Of a stretch of DNA of 64,000 nt, positions 50,280 through 58,883 are shown in pieces. Position numbers and translations under genes: made by a program. Numbering within the stretch: position 1 is the first letter of the stretch; the number at the start of each line of letters is the position of its first letter. The notes under the pieces are model-generated. The model saw nothing but the letters and a program-made list of their open reading frames with translations, had not been told where the DNA came from and ran no database searches. This stretch comes from Pseudoroseicyclus_A sp041714655 (lineage in GTDB: Bacteria; Pseudomonadota; Alphaproteobacteria; Rhodobacterales; Rhodobacteraceae), in the NCBI RefSeq assembly GCF_041714655.1, contig NZ_CP168219.1:2170001-2234000 (forward strand). Direction: 5' to 3'.

Positions 50280-51617
50280 TCACACCCCCGCGTAGATCTC
50301 CGCCAGCCGGTCGGCCGCCGCCTCGGCGGACATCTCCTCGCTCTCGCCCGTCTTGCGGGAGGTGAGCTCGACGACGCCCTTCTCCAGCCCGCGCGGCCCC
50401 ACCGTCACCCGCCAGGGCAGGCCGATGAGGTCCATCGTCGCGAACTTGCCGCCCGCCCGCTCGTCGCGGTCGTCGTAGAGCGGGTCGAGCCCTTTGGCCT
50501 TCAGAGCCGCATAGAGCGCCTCGCAGGCGGCATCCGTCGCCGCATCGCCCTGGCGCAGGTTCACGATCCCGGCGTGGAAGGGCGTCACGCCCTCCGGCCA
50601 GATGATGCCCTTGTCGTCATGGCTCGCCTCGATGATCGCGCCGAGAAGGCGCGAGACGCCGATGCCGTGGCTCCCCATGTGCAGCGGCACCTTCTGCCCT
50701 TCGGCATCGGTCACCACCGCCCCGAGCTTCTCGGAATACTCCGTGCCGAAATAGAAGATCTGCCCGACCTCGATGCCGCGCGCCACGCGGCGGCGCTCTT
50801 CGGGGATCTCGGCGAAGATCGCCTCGTCATGCGTCTCGTCGGTGCGGGCGTAGCGCGAGGTGAACTCGTCCAGCACCGCCTGGCAGGCCTCCTTCGAATC
50901 GAAATCGACCTCGCGGTCGCCGAAGGTCAGGTCGGTGATCTCGCTGTCGTAGAAGACCTCGCTCTCGCCCGTCTCGGCCAGCACGAGGAATTCATGCGTG
51001 TAATCGCCGCCGATGGGGCCGGAATCCGCCCGCATCGGGATCGCCTGCAGCCCCATGCGCTCGTAGGTGCGCAGATAGGTCACGAGGTGACGGTTGTAGG
51101 CGTGCAGCGCGTCTTCCTTCGTCAGGTCGAAATTGTAACCGTCCTTCATCAGGAACTCGCGGCCCCGCATCACGCCGAAGCGCGGGCGCACCTCGTCGCG
51201 GAACTTCCACTGGATCTGGTAGAGCGTCAGCGGCAGCGCCTTGTAGGACGACACATAGGCGGCGACGATGTCGGTGATCATCTCCTCGTTCGTCGGCCCG
51301 AAGAGCATCTCGCGGTCATGCCGGTCGGTGATGCGCAGCATCTCCGGCCCGTAGGCGTCGTAGCGCCCCGAACGCTGCCAGAGCTCCGCCGATTGCATCG
51401 TCGGCATCAGGAGCGGCAGATGCCCGGCGCGCTGCTGCTCTTCATGGACGATCGTCTCGATGCGCTTCAGCACCTTGTAGCCGAGCGGCAGCCAGGAATA
51501 GATCCCCGCGGCCTGCTGGCGGATCATCCCGGCGCGCAGCATCAGGCGATGCGAGACGATCTGCGCCTCGGCCGGCGTCTCCTTGAGCACGGGCAGGAAA
51601 TAACGGCTGAGACGCAT
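50280..51617 (-). CDS. proS: Prolyl-tRNA synthetase (short alphaproteobacterial form)
   Basis: 445 residues, class II. This is the short form without the ~180-residue editing (INS) domain found in E. coli. Motif 2 is WKFRDEVRPRFGVMRGREFLMKD and motif 3 is GSHGIGVSRLLGAIIE. The anticodon-binding domain spans about 345-445 (HAGIVNLRQGDAATDAACE). FGPTNEEMITDI is family-typical. GGAGGG lies about 10 nt before the ATG. Without INS, editing of mischarged Ala-tRNA-Pro would need a separate YbaK/ProX-like protein, not seen here. A stable hairpin lies at 51665-51687 in its leader. Confidence 0.97.
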   Translation of the reverse strand: MRLSRYFLPVLKETPAEAQIVSHRLMLRAGMIRQQAAGIYSWLPLGYKVLKRIETIVHEEQQRAGHLPLLMPTMQSAELWQRSGRYDAYGPEMLRITDRHDREMLFGPTNEEMITDIVAAYVSSYKALPLTLYQIQWKFRDEVRPRFGVMRGREFLMKDGYNFDLTKEDALHAYNRHLVTYLRTYERMGLQAIPMRADSGPIGGDYTHEFLVLAETGESEVFYDSEITDLTFGDREVDFDSKEACQAVLDEFTSRYARTDETHDEAIFAEIPEERRRVARGIEVGQIFYFGTEYSEKLGAVVTDAEGQKVPLHMGSHGIGVSRLLGAIIEASHDDKGIIWPEGVTPFHAGIVNLRQGDAATDAACEALYAALKAKGLDPLYDDRDERAGGKFATMDLIGLPWRVTVGPRGLEKGVVELTSRKTGESEEMSAEAAADRLAEIYAGV

Positions 51618-51664
51618 CGGGGGATCCCTCCTGGGGCAAGCAAATGGCCAAGGCGGTGTAGCGG

Positions 51665-51687
51665 GGCTTGCCCGGGAAGGGCAAGCC
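51665..51687 (-). promoter_or_regulatory. Stable hairpin in the proS leader
   Basis: GGCTTGCCC and GGGCAAGCC form a 9-bp perfect stem, 48-70 nt upstream of the proS start on the minus strand. No U-tract follows. It could be a leader structure or a simple palindrome. The remaining 51618-51921 gap shows no other recognisable feature. Confidence 0.35.
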
Positions 51688-51921
51688 TCCCTGGGCCTCC
51701 CCGGGCGGACGGCGCGCGCCCTGTGGCGGCGGCCCGGCCCGGCGGTCGGATCGGGGCGCGGCGCGGATCACGCCGGGCCGCACCCGCTGTCCCTCCGTCA
51801 CGGGCCGTCACGGGGCCGCCGCCCCGCCGTTTCCCCCTGCCCCGCCCTTGATCGGCGGGCCGCTTTCCGCCAAGGCTGGCGGGATGGCCCCGGCGGGGCC
51901 AAAGCAAGGGGAGGTGCGCCC

Positions 51922-53133
51922 GTGGCGCTGCCGGTGCGCAATCAGCTGGTCTACTGGGGGATCGCCGCATTGGCGCTCTTCTTCATTCTCTGGGCCGTGG
52001 GCAATGTCATCCTGCCCTTCGTGCTGGCGGGCGCCATCGCTTATGTGCTCGACCCTATCGCCGACCGGCTGCAGCGGCTGGGCTTCAGCCGCATCCTCGC
52101 CGTCATCACCATCACCGTCCTTGCGGTCCTGATCTTCGCCGCCGTGATCCTCCTTCTCGTGCCGACGCTGGTGCGGCAGACGAGCGACCTGATCGAGGCG
52201 GCGCCAGAGATGATTGACCGGCTGCGCTCCTGGGCCTCGGCGCATTTCCCGGCGCTGATCGACAGCGACTCGGCGCTTCGCGAGCAGATCCAGAAGCTCG
52301 GGCAGGCGATCTCCGACCGCTCGGCCGAGCTGGCGCAGAGCGTCCTGTCCTCCGCCGCGGGGGTGGTGAACGTCCTCGTCCTCATCGTGATCGTGCCGGT
52401 GGTGACCTTCTACCTCCTCCTCGATTGGGACAGGATGGTCGGCCGGGTGAACGAGCTCCTGCCGCTCGATTATGCCCCGACCGTCCGCCAGCTCGCGAAG
52501 GACATCGACAAGACGCTCGCCTCCTTCATCCGGGGTCAGGGCACGGTCTGCCTGATCCTGGGGACCTTCTATGCCGTCGCCCTCGCGCTCATCGGGCTCA
52601 ACTTCGGCATCGCCATCGGCGCCTTTGCCGGCTTCGTGACCTTCATACCTTACGTCGGCGCGGTCGTCGGCGGCGGGCTTTCCATCGGCGTAGCGCTCTT
52701 CCAGTTCTGGGGAGAATGGTGGTGGATCGCCGCCGTCGCCGGGGTCTTCGTCTTCGGGCAGTTCGTCGAGGGCAACATCCTGACGCCGAACCTCGTCGGC
52801 TCCTCCGTCGGGCTGCACCCCGTCTGGCTCCTCTTCGCCCTGTCGGTCTTCGGCGCGCTCTTCGGCTTCGTCGGGCTCCTCGTCGCGGTGCCGGTGGCGG
52901 CGATGCTGGGCGTGATCGTGCGCTTCGCCGTCGATCAATATCAGCGCTCGCTTCTCTACATGGGCGTCTCGGCCAATCCGAAGGTCACACCGGGCGAGGT
53001 CGTGCCGGCCGCGCGGGAGAACGAGGTCCTGGCCGGCGAGCTGCCAGTCGATCCGCGCGTGACGCCAGAGACCGATCCGGAGCCCGACCCGCAATCCGAT
53101 CCCCAGGCCGATCCGGAGCCCGATCGCTCGTGA
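51922..53133 (+). CDS. AI-2E family (PerM-like) membrane transporter
   Basis: 403 residues from a GTG preceded by GGGGAGG. About eight membrane helices: two at 10-75, one near 145-165, and five from 210 to 340, with the extended soluble segment 80-140 between; this is the AI-2E transporter-family layout. FVTFIPYVGAVVGGG and LTPNLVGSSVGLHPVWLLFAL are signature segments. The name comes from TqsA of E. coli; substrates of most members are unknown. The C-terminal tail is a hydrophilic run of Asp-Pro repeats (about DPxPDPQ). The stop overlaps hdaA (GTGA). Confidence 0.9.
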   Translation: MALPVRNQLVYWGIAALALFFILWAVGNVILPFVLAGAIAYVLDPIADRLQRLGFSRILAVITITVLAVLIFAAVILLLVPTLVRQTSDLIEAAPEMIDRLRSWASAHFPALIDSDSALREQIQKLGQAISDRSAELAQSVLSSAAGVVNVLVLIVIVPVVTFYLLLDWDRMVGRVNELLPLDYAPTVRQLAKDIDKTLASFIRGQGTVCLILGTFYAVALALIGLNFGIAIGAFAGFVTFIPYVGAVVGGGLSIGVALFQFWGEWWWIAAVAGVFVFGQFVEGNILTPNLVGSSVGLHPVWLLFALSVFGALFGFVGLLVAVPVAAMLGVIVRFAVDQYQRSLLYMGVSANPKVTPGEVVPAARENEVLAGELPVDPRVTPETDPEPDPQSDPQADPEPDRS

Positions 53134-53789
53134 GCGACGGCCAGCTCAGCTTTCACCTCCCCGGGCTCGTCTCGCAGGGGGCGGAGAACTTCTTTCTCTC
53201 CGACGGCAATGCCGCGCTCTGGGAGATGGTGACCGACCCCGCCCGCTGGCCCGCCGGCAAGCTCGCCCTCGTCGGCCCCGCCGCCTCCGGCAAGAGCCAC
53301 CTGGCTCGGGTGCTGGAGCAGACGGAGGCGGCGCAGGTCGTGCCCGCGGCGCGCTTCGCCCTGCCCGTCCTGCCGCCGCCCGGGCGGCTGGTGGTGGTGG
53401 AGGATATGGAGGCGCTGCCGGAGGCCGCCGAGGAGCCCCTCTTTCACCTCCACAACCACCTCGCCGCGACGGGCGGGCGGCTGATGATGACGGCCCGCAC
53501 CCCGCCCCGCGACTGGCCTTTGCGGCTGAACGACCTCGCCACCCGCGTGCAGGCGGCGCTGGTGATGCGTATCCCCGAGCCCGACGACGCGCTGCTCTTC
53601 GGGCTTCTCCTCAAGCATTTCGCCGATCGCCAGCTCCGCCCGGCGCCCGACGTGATCCCCTGGCTCGCGGGCCGGCTGGAACGGAGCCACGCGGCGGTGG
53701 CGGAGGCCGTGGCGGCGCTGGACGACGCCGGGCTCAGGGAGGGCCGTAACCTGACGGTGCCCTTCGCGCGGGATGTGCTGGGGGAGTGA
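53130..53789 (+). CDS. hdaA: HdaA/DnaA-related regulatory ATPase
   Basis: 219 residues from a GTG overlapping the upstream stop. Walker A is GPAASGKSHLARVL near residue 44; the Walker B region reads VVVEDME. FFLSDGNAALWEMV and LLLKHFADRQLRPAPDVIPWLAGRLERSHAAV are typical of Hda/HdaA. HdaA works with the replication clamp to stimulate ATP hydrolysis by DnaA after initiation. There is no DNA-binding domain IV, which separates it from DnaA. Placement after an AI-2E permease gene is common in Alphaproteobacteria. The start codon and overlap support translational coupling. Confidence 0.92.
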   Translation: MSDGQLSFHLPGLVSQGAENFFLSDGNAALWEMVTDPARWPAGKLALVGPAASGKSHLARVLEQTEAAQVVPAARFALPVLPPPGRLVVVEDMEALPEAAEEPLFHLHNHLAATGGRLMMTARTPPRDWPLRLNDLATRVQAALVMRIPEPDDALLFGLLLKHFADRQLRPAPDVIPWLAGRLERSHAAVAEAVAALDDAGLREGRNLTVPFARDVLGE

Positions 53790-53841
53790 GGGGGAGCTCC
53801 GCCCGAGGACGGCCGGTTGCCCGGAACCCTTCCAACACGGC

Positions 53842-53864
53842 GTAGGGTGGGTTTGTAACCCACC
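53842..53864 (+). repeat. REP-like palindrome
   Basis: GTA then GGGTGGGTTTGTAACCCACC; left boundary of LHE copy 6. Confidence 0.9.
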
Positions 53865-53886
53865 GCCCACATCTCAACCGGGAGAA

Positions 53887-54061
53887 ACGGTGCCGCGCAG
53901 GGCGAGCGCCGGCCCGGGGGTGGCGCTCCAACGGTCGAGCGGCGCGCTTTATGGTGCAAGCCACCTCCCTGCTCTGAGGCCGGGCCCAGCTTCACCAGAG
54001 CGCCAGCCCGCGGGACGGGCCGGCGCTCGCCCTGCGCCGTTCCGGCGCGCACCGGGCGTGG
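53887..54061 (+). repeat. Long hairpin element (LHE) copy 6
   Basis: Perfect 22-bp arms 53895-53916 and 54016-54037. Core TTTATGGTGCA at 53948-53958. 3' hairpin GCGCCG-TTC-CGGCGC at 54034-54048. The outermost CGGTGC at the left end can pair with GCACCG at the right end, closing a three-way junction. It lies between the convergent hdaA and the Ppx/GppA gene. Confidence 0.8.
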
Positions 54062-54088
54062 GAATAGCTGGAACCTTGCTCCCGTGGC

Positions 54089-54111
54089 GTAGGGTGGGTT
54101 TGTAACCCACC
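54089..54111 (+). repeat. REP-like palindrome
   Basis: GTA then GGGTGGGTTTGTAACCCACC; shared boundary of LHE copies 6 and 7, 247 nt after the previous one. Confidence 0.9.
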
Positions 54112-54133
54112 TTCCCCCTCACAATCTGGCACA

Positions 54134-54310
54134 CCATCGCCGCGCACGGCGAGCGCCGGCTCGGGGGTTGGCGCTCCAACGGTCGAGCGGCGCGCTTTAT
54201 GGGACAAGCCACCTCCCCGCCCACCGTTGTGCCTGCCCCCACCAGAGCGCCAGCCCGCGGGACGGGCCGGCGCTCGCCCTGCGCCGTGCCGGCGCGTACC
54301 GGGCGGGGGA
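54134..54310 (+). repeat. Long hairpin element (LHE) copy 7
   Basis: Arms 54142-54163 and 54263-54284, with one mismatch (position 6 G to C) and one C to T change kept as G-U. The core has diverged to TTTATGGGACA (54196-54206). 3' hairpin GCGCCG-TGC-CGGCGC at 54281-54295. Confidence 0.78.
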
Positions 54311-54332
54311 ATGGCTCGGAGGTTGCGCGATC

Positions 54333-54355
54333 GGTGGGTTGAAAACCCACCTTAC
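54333..54355 (-). repeat. REP-like palindrome, reverse orientation
   Basis: GGTGGGTTGAAAACCCACC followed by TTAC; right boundary of LHE copy 7. Confidence 0.9.
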
Positions 54356-54375
54356 GCGAGAAGACGGGCGCACCT

Positions 54376-54398
54376 GTAGGGTGGGTTTGTAACCCACC
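54376..54398 (+). repeat. REP-like palindrome
   Basis: GTA then GGGTGGGTTTGTAACCCACC, 25 nt before the Ppx/GppA stop. It forms an inverted pair with the 54333 palindrome. Confidence 0.9.
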
Positions 54399-54422
54399 AT
54401 TCCCGCACCCCGCCCCCCGGCC

Positions 54423-55985
54423 TCACCCCTTGACGATCACCTCATGGCTCGCGCCGAGCGAGCTGGCGAGGGACGACAGCCGCGACGCGGCCACTTCGCC
54501 GAAGAGCGGCTCGGCACGGGGCGCGAGGCGGAGCGTCAGCTCCTTCTTCTGCGGGCGGAACTTCAGCTCTCCCGGCACCTCGCCGGCGCCGAGCCAGAGC
54601 ATCGCGCCGAGGCGGAGCGCCTTGCCCAGCACCTCCGCCTCCTGCACCTCCTTCGGCTCCAGAAGCGCGAAGAGCCGCTCGTAGGGCGAGCCGTCGCGCT
54701 TGTTCTGGTAGCGGTGGAGCAGCGCCAGCCCCATGAAGATCCGCTCTTCATGCTTGAGGCCCCCGAGGTTGGCCCGCGTCGCATTGTCGAAGCAGACCTC
54801 GGCCCGGTAATCGGGATGCGCCCGCCAGCTCACGTCGTGGAGCAGGCAAGCCGCCTCGATGATGCGCTTCTTCTGCCAGTCGGCGCGCGGGAAGAGCGGC
54901 ATGACGAAATCGAAGAGGAGATCGCCGAAGCCCGGCACCCGCGCGTCCTTCGCCTCGGCGAAGCGCGCCGCCTCGATCAGCGGGTCGCGGTCGCGCAAGC
55001 TCTGCGGCATCTGCTCGTAAAGCAGCCCCTCGCGGATCCCGTAGGAGGAGATGGCGATATCCTTCGGCTTGAAGACCTTCACCAGCTCCTTTAGCACCTG
55101 GGAGGCATAGGGCACGAGGCTCATCCGCTCCGACGAGATCGAGAGCTTGCCGCGCAAGGCCTCGAGATCCGAGGCGGCGATGTGCTTCTCGGTGGCGCGC
55201 ACATCGGGGCTGGTCATCCGGTATTCGTGCAGGACGGTCAGCGGATAGCCGCGCCTGTCCATGTCGACCCGGGCGAAGGCCCGCCAGGAGCCGCCGACGA
55301 GGAAGAGCCGCTTGCCGGTCTCCTTCTGCATCTTCTCGTGCAGATCGGCGACGATCGCCTTGATATGTGCCTTCAGCGCCTTGCGGCCGCCCTGCACCTC
55401 GCGGAGCTTCAGCGGCCCGAGCGGCGAGGTCAGCCGCAGCCCCACCTCGCCATCGGCGAGGTTGGCGAGCTCCATCGACGAGCCGCCGATGTCGCAGACG
55501 AGGCCATAAGCACCCGGCCAGCCGAGAAGAACGCCCTGGGCGGAGAGCCGAGCCTCCTCCTCGCCGTCGATGACATAGAGCTCGATGCCGGTCTGGCGCT
55601 TGACCTCCTCCTGAAAGGCCGGCCCGTCCTCCGCCTCGCGCACCGCGGCGGTGGCGACGGCCGTGAGCGGCGCGATGCCCATGCCCTCGGCGAGGGCATT
55701 GAAGCGGCGGAGCGCCGAAAGCGCCCGCTCCTTGCCGGGGGCCGAGAGGCGCCCGGTGTCGGAGAGGCCGGCGCCGAGGGCGCACATGACCTTTTCGTTG
55801 TAGAAATAGGCCGGCGAGCGGCCGGCGCCGTCGAAGACCACGAAGCGGACGGAGTTGGATCCGACGTCCACCACGCCGACCCGACTGAGCGAGCGCGCCT
55901 CCTCGCCGAGGAAGATGGGCCGGGTGAACGGCCCGGGCCGCGGGGACCCGGACGGCGGTGGCGCGGTGATCGGTGCGTCGTCCAT
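54423..55985 (-). CDS. ppx: Ppx/GppA-family exopolyphosphatase/guanosine pentaphosphatase
   Basis: 520 residues from the ATG at 55985. An unusual ~35-residue Pro-rich N-terminal extension precedes the ASKHA domain, which begins VVDVGSNSVRFVVFDG near residue 37. The second phosphate-binding motif is VCDIGGSSMELA, preceded by IDGEEEARLSAQGVLLGWP. The C-terminal HD-like helical region spans about 320-520 (LLHDVSWRAHPDYR). Family members hydrolyse polyphosphate or pppGpp; sequence does not decide which. The stop is 25 nt from an intergenic repeat. Confidence 0.92.
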   Translation of the reverse strand: MDDAPITAPPPSGSPRPGPFTRPIFLGEEARSLSRVGVVDVGSNSVRFVVFDGAGRSPAYFYNEKVMCALGAGLSDTGRLSAPGKERALSALRRFNALAEGMGIAPLTAVATAAVREAEDGPAFQEEVKRQTGIELYVIDGEEEARLSAQGVLLGWPGAYGLVCDIGGSSMELANLADGEVGLRLTSPLGPLKLREVQGGRKALKAHIKAIVADLHEKMQKETGKRLFLVGGSWRAFARVDMDRRGYPLTVLHEYRMTSPDVRATEKHIAASDLEALRGKLSISSERMSLVPYASQVLKELVKVFKPKDIAISSYGIREGLLYEQMPQSLRDRDPLIEAARFAEAKDARVPGFGDLLFDFVMPLFPRADWQKKRIIEAACLLHDVSWRAHPDYRAEVCFDNATRANLGGLKHEERIFMGLALLHRYQNKRDGSPYERLFALLEPKEVQEAEVLGKALRLGAMLWLGAGEVPGELKFRPQKKELTLRLAPRAEPLFGEVAASRLSSLASSLGASHEVIVKG

Positions 55986-56245
55986 GCGCCCTGCTTGCCC
56001 GATTGCAGGGCCCCTGCGCAAGCATCGCGCAAGGGCCGGCAGCCTGGCCGGTCGCCCTCAGGGCGTCGACCTCGGGTCACATTGGCCCGCGGGGGCGGGA
56101 GTCAGGAGAGCCGGTCTGGGGCCCCGGGGCGTCCCCGGGGGTCGTGAGTGACAAGCGCCTCCTTAAGAGGCGGGTGCCCAGACACCGCGGGGGGAGCCGG
56201 CCTCTAGAGGCCAACCGGAGAACAGCCCCCCGGCCCCGCCCGGGA

Positions 56246-56656
56246 TCAGAGCTCGGCTTCGTCGGGGTCCGCGGGCGCGTCCGTCTCGTCATCCTCGCGC
56301 GGCACATAAGGCGGGGCGTCGGGCTTGCGGCGGATGATGATATCGCCGTTCTCCATCACCTCGGGCACCTCGTAATAGCGCACGGAATCGACGGTTTCGA
56401 GCACGCGGGCGAGGCCGGCGGCCATCTCGGCGGTCATCTCGCGCATCGCGGGCTCCAGATCCTCCGCGAAGTCGCGCAGCTCCTGCAGCGCCGGGTCCAT
56501 CTCGTCCATGAGGCCCTGCATGAAGAGCCGGGCGCCCTCTTCCATGAGGTTGAAGCCGTCGCCCTCGTCCTCCTGCGCGGCGACGGGGCCGGCGGGGAGA
56601 AGCGCGAGCGCAGCAGCGAAGGCGGGGGCCGCGAGGGCCTGGGTCATGTGTTTCAT
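56246..56656 (-). CDS. Small exported protein (often mislabelled 'AAA+ family ATPase' in Rhodobacterales)
   Basis: 136 residues from the ATG at 56656 (MKHMTQ); the ATG at 56647 is an alternative. A signal peptide (residues 1 to about 26, ending PVAAQ) is followed by an acidic, helix-rich domain: LMEEGARLFMQGLMDEMDPAL near its start, then EDLEPAMREMTAEMAAGLARV, then YYEVPEVMENGDIIIRRK. I recall such proteins in Rhodobacterales carrying the name AAA+ ATPase, but no Walker A or B motif exists here and it is too short for an AAA domain. Function unknown. The 56022-56245 gap upstream of Ppx holds only palindromes (for example GGCCTCTAGAGGCC at 56200-56213). Confidence 0.8.
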   Translation of the reverse strand: MKHMTQALAAPAFAAALALLPAGPVAAQEDEGDGFNLMEEGARLFMQGLMDEMDPALQELRDFAEDLEPAMREMTAEMAAGLARVLETVDSVRYYEVPEVMENGDIIIRRKPDAPPYVPREDDETDAPADPDEAEL

Positions 56657-56716
56657 GGAAGGAAAGATAGGGTTGCGCGGCCCGGCTTCAAAGGCGGAGG
56701 CCGGATGGGGGGTGCA

Positions 56717-56735
56717 GAGGGGGGTTGCGACCCGT
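56717..56735 (+). repeat. Decayed REP-like palindrome
   Basis: GGGGGTTGCGACCCG within 56717-56735 resembles the palindrome with several changes. It sits at the position expected for the left boundary of LHE copy 8. Confidence 0.45.
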
Positions 56736-56753
56736 CCCCCTCGCCAACTTTCC

Positions 56754-56933
56754 CGACGCTGCCGCGCAGGGCGAGCGCCGGCCCGGGGGTTGGCGCTCCT
56801 CCCGGCTGAACGGTGCGCTTTATGGCGCAACTATCCTCCCCGCTCTGAGCGCGAGCCCAGCCCCAACCAGAGCGCCAGCCCGCGGGAGGGGCCGGCGCTC
56901 GCCCTGCGCGTACCGAGCGGGGGCAAAGCTCAA
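56754..56933 (+). repeat. Long hairpin element (LHE) copy 8 (diverged)
   Basis: Arms 56764-56785 and 56888-56909, with a mismatch at the innermost pair. The core reads TTTATGGCGCA (56819-56829), where the apical helix becomes fully Watson-Crick (GCGC/GCGC). The small 3' hairpin is lost. The only copy between two co-directional genes (the EEP-family gene and the small exported protein). Confidence 0.72.
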
Positions 56934-56948
56934 CCGGTCCGACACGCC

Positions 56949-56971
56949 GTAGGGTGGGTTTGCAACCCACC
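56949..56971 (+). repeat. REP-like palindrome
   Basis: GTA then GGGTGGGTTTGCAACCCACC, 12 nt from the stop of the EEP-family gene; right boundary of LHE copy 8. Confidence 0.9.
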
Positions 56972-56983
56972 ACCCCATCCCCC

Positions 56984-57991
56984 TCAAAGGTCCAGCGTCA
57001 CCGGAAAGTGGTCCGACGCCGCCACCAGCGCGGCGGCGAGCCCGGCATCCCCGGCCAGCGCCTCGTCCTCGAACGGGTTCCAGACACGCCAGCGGGGGCC
57101 GGTGGCGCGCAGATCTTCCGAGACCAGGATGAAGTCGAGGAGCGCCTCCACCGGGCCGAAGGCCGGCCCCTCCCCCGGGCCCGCCCCAGGTCCGGCCGGG
57201 CCGCTGCGGAACCGTGCCGTGGTCGCGGGGTGGAGGCCGGCGGCATGGGGGTCGAAGAGCGGCCCCGGCTCCCCGGCCCCCATCAGGACCTCGACGCCGG
57301 AGCGGCCGAAGAGCGCCTCATAGGCGTCGAGCCCCGGCCCGTCGTTGAAATCCCCCGCCACCACCAGGCTCTCCCCCTCCGCCAGATGCGCGCTGACGCG
57401 GGCACGCAGCCAGAGGCATTGCGCGAGCTGCTTGCGGCGGTTCTCGATGGCGATGCGGGTGGCATCGGCGGGGCCCGCGGCGCCGTAGGGCGCCTTCGAC
57501 TTGGCGTGCACGCCGATGAACCTCAGGCTTCGCCCGAAGCCGCTCAGCACCGCCTCCAGCGGCGGCTTGGAGAAGGTGACCGGCTCCGGCAGCCCGTCGA
57601 GATCGAGATCGATCCGCCAGCGCCCGTCGAAGCGCGGCGCGCCAAGCCGGCTCGGCGCGTGTTCGGCCTTCAGCACCGCCGGGTCATGGAGGAGCAGGAT
57701 CTCCTGCTGCGTCTCGGAGGGAAAGCCCGCCAGCGCCGAGCAGGCGCGGATCCCCGCGCGGGAGGCGAAGCGGGCCAGCGCCGCCCGCCCGTCGCGGTGG
57801 CGCGAGATATCGGGCGCCTCGATGATCAGCACCGCATCGGCATCGAGGGCGCGGAGCACCTCGGCGATGGCGCCGAGCTGTTCTTCGCGAGTCACGCCGA
57901 ACCGGCCGGAGGGCGCGGCATCGGCGAGCGGATGGCCCGCGTCGTCGAAGAGCGCGTCGAACCATTCGACATTCCAGGTGGCGAGCCGCAT
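56984..57991 (-). CDS. Endonuclease/exonuclease/phosphatase (EEP) family protein
   Basis: 335 residues. DNase I-like fold motifs are clear: LATWNVEWFDAL at the N-terminus, VLIIEAPD (metal-binding Glu), GVHAKSKAPYG, VVAGDFNDGPG near residue 215, and the closing AASDHFPVTLDL. No signal peptide, so it is cytoplasmic as read. The substrate could be DNA, RNA or a phospho-ester; nothing in the sequence decides. It begins 4 nt after the DjlA-like gene stop, so the two are probably one transcript. Confidence 0.9.
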   Translation of the reverse strand: MRLATWNVEWFDALFDDAGHPLADAAPSGRFGVTREEQLGAIAEVLRALDADAVLIIEAPDISRHRDGRAALARFASRAGIRACSALAGFPSETQQEILLLHDPAVLKAEHAPSRLGAPRFDGRWRIDLDLDGLPEPVTFSKPPLEAVLSGFGRSLRFIGVHAKSKAPYGAAGPADATRIAIENRRKQLAQCLWLRARVSAHLAEGESLVVAGDFNDGPGLDAYEALFGRSGVEVLMGAGEPGPLFDPHAAGLHPATTARFRSGPAGPGAGPGEGPAFGPVEALLDFILVSEDLRATGPRWRVWNPFEDEALAGDAGLAAALVAASDHFPVTLDL

Positions 57992-57995
57992 GGGC

Positions 57996-58682
57996 TCAGG
58001 CAGCGCCCCGGGTGCCCTGGATCTGCTCCCAGGCCCGGTTGAGGGCCATCAGGCGCGCCTCGGCGAGGGCCAGAGCCTCCTCCGGCAGGCCGCGGGCGCG
58101 GAGCGCATCGGGATGGCTCTCCTTCACGCCCTCGCGCCAGAGCCGGCGGATCTCGGGAAGGGCCATCCCCGGCTCGGCGCCGAGGACGTCATAGGGGTCG
58201 CGCTCGGCATCGGGGACGAAGCGGGCGCGGAGCCGCTGGAAGGCGCGCTCGGACATCCCGAAGATCCCGGCGACGCGGGCGAGGAAGGCATCCTCCGCAG
58301 GATGGTAATCGCCGTCGGCCATCGCGATATGGAAGAGCCCCTCGAGCACGTCGGCCAGCGGCCCGTCTGGCGCATCGAACATGGCGGCAACCTTGGCGGC
58401 GTAATCCTCGAAGCCGGCGATGTCCTGCCGGGCGAGGTTGTAGACCCGCGCCGCCGCCGCCTCGTCCTCCTGCGCGATGGTGAAGACCTCGCGGAAGGCC
58501 GTCACCTCGTCGCGCGTGACCTGCCCGTCGGCCTTGGCCATCTTCGCGCCGAGCGCGATCACCGCGATGGTGAAGGCCACCGATCGGTCCGGCGGCGCCC
58601 GCAGCCGGTCGAAGACCGCCGAGAGCGGCTCGCCCTGGCGAAGCGCCGCGAGCGCGTCGGAGATGCGGGTCCAGATCGACAT
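57996..58682 (-). CDS. DjlA-like protein with TerB and C-terminal J domain
   Basis: 228 residues from the ATG at 58682. The first ~170 residues match the TerB/DjlA N-terminal fold (AVIALGAKMAKADGQVTRDEV and GLFHIAMADGDYHPAEDAFL, the paired metal-binding-like helices). The end is a J domain: DPYDVLGAEPGMALPEIRRLWREG with the HPD tripeptide in ESHPDALRARG. J proteins stimulate the ATPase of DnaK. Unlike E. coli DjlA there is no obvious N-terminal membrane helix, so it should be soluble. Four bases separate it from the EEP-family gene. Confidence 0.9.
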   Translation of the reverse strand: MSIWTRISDALAALRQGEPLSAVFDRLRAPPDRSVAFTIAVIALGAKMAKADGQVTRDEVTAFREVFTIAQEDEAAAARVYNLARQDIAGFEDYAAKVAAMFDAPDGPLADVLEGLFHIAMADGDYHPAEDAFLARVAGIFGMSERAFQRLRARFVPDAERDPYDVLGAEPGMALPEIRRLWREGVKESHPDALRARGLPEEALALAEARLMALNRAWEQIQGTRGAA

Positions 58683-58883
58683 GGGCGCGAGTCTAGGCCG
58701 GGCGGGATGGGGGCGGAAGGGGGAAGGTGGGGCAGGTTTGTACAGCTTTCGGTGAGCAACACTCCGGGAAGACTGCGGGTTTGGGCGCGCGTGCGAGGGC
58801 TGCGGCACATCGCCGTTGTTGCTCGAACTCATGGCGCCCCCCGAGCCCCGCCCTGAGGCTTTTCGGGAGCTAAGACCGCGGGG

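Noticed and set aside
49651..54398. CRISPR-like array of palindromic repeats
   Set aside because: Spacing is about 240 nt and the 'spacers' are themselves homologous copies; there are no cas genes.
56246..56656. AAA+ ATPase assignment
   Set aside because: No Walker A/B motif, only 136 residues with a signal peptide; the name is a database habit, not supported by sequence.
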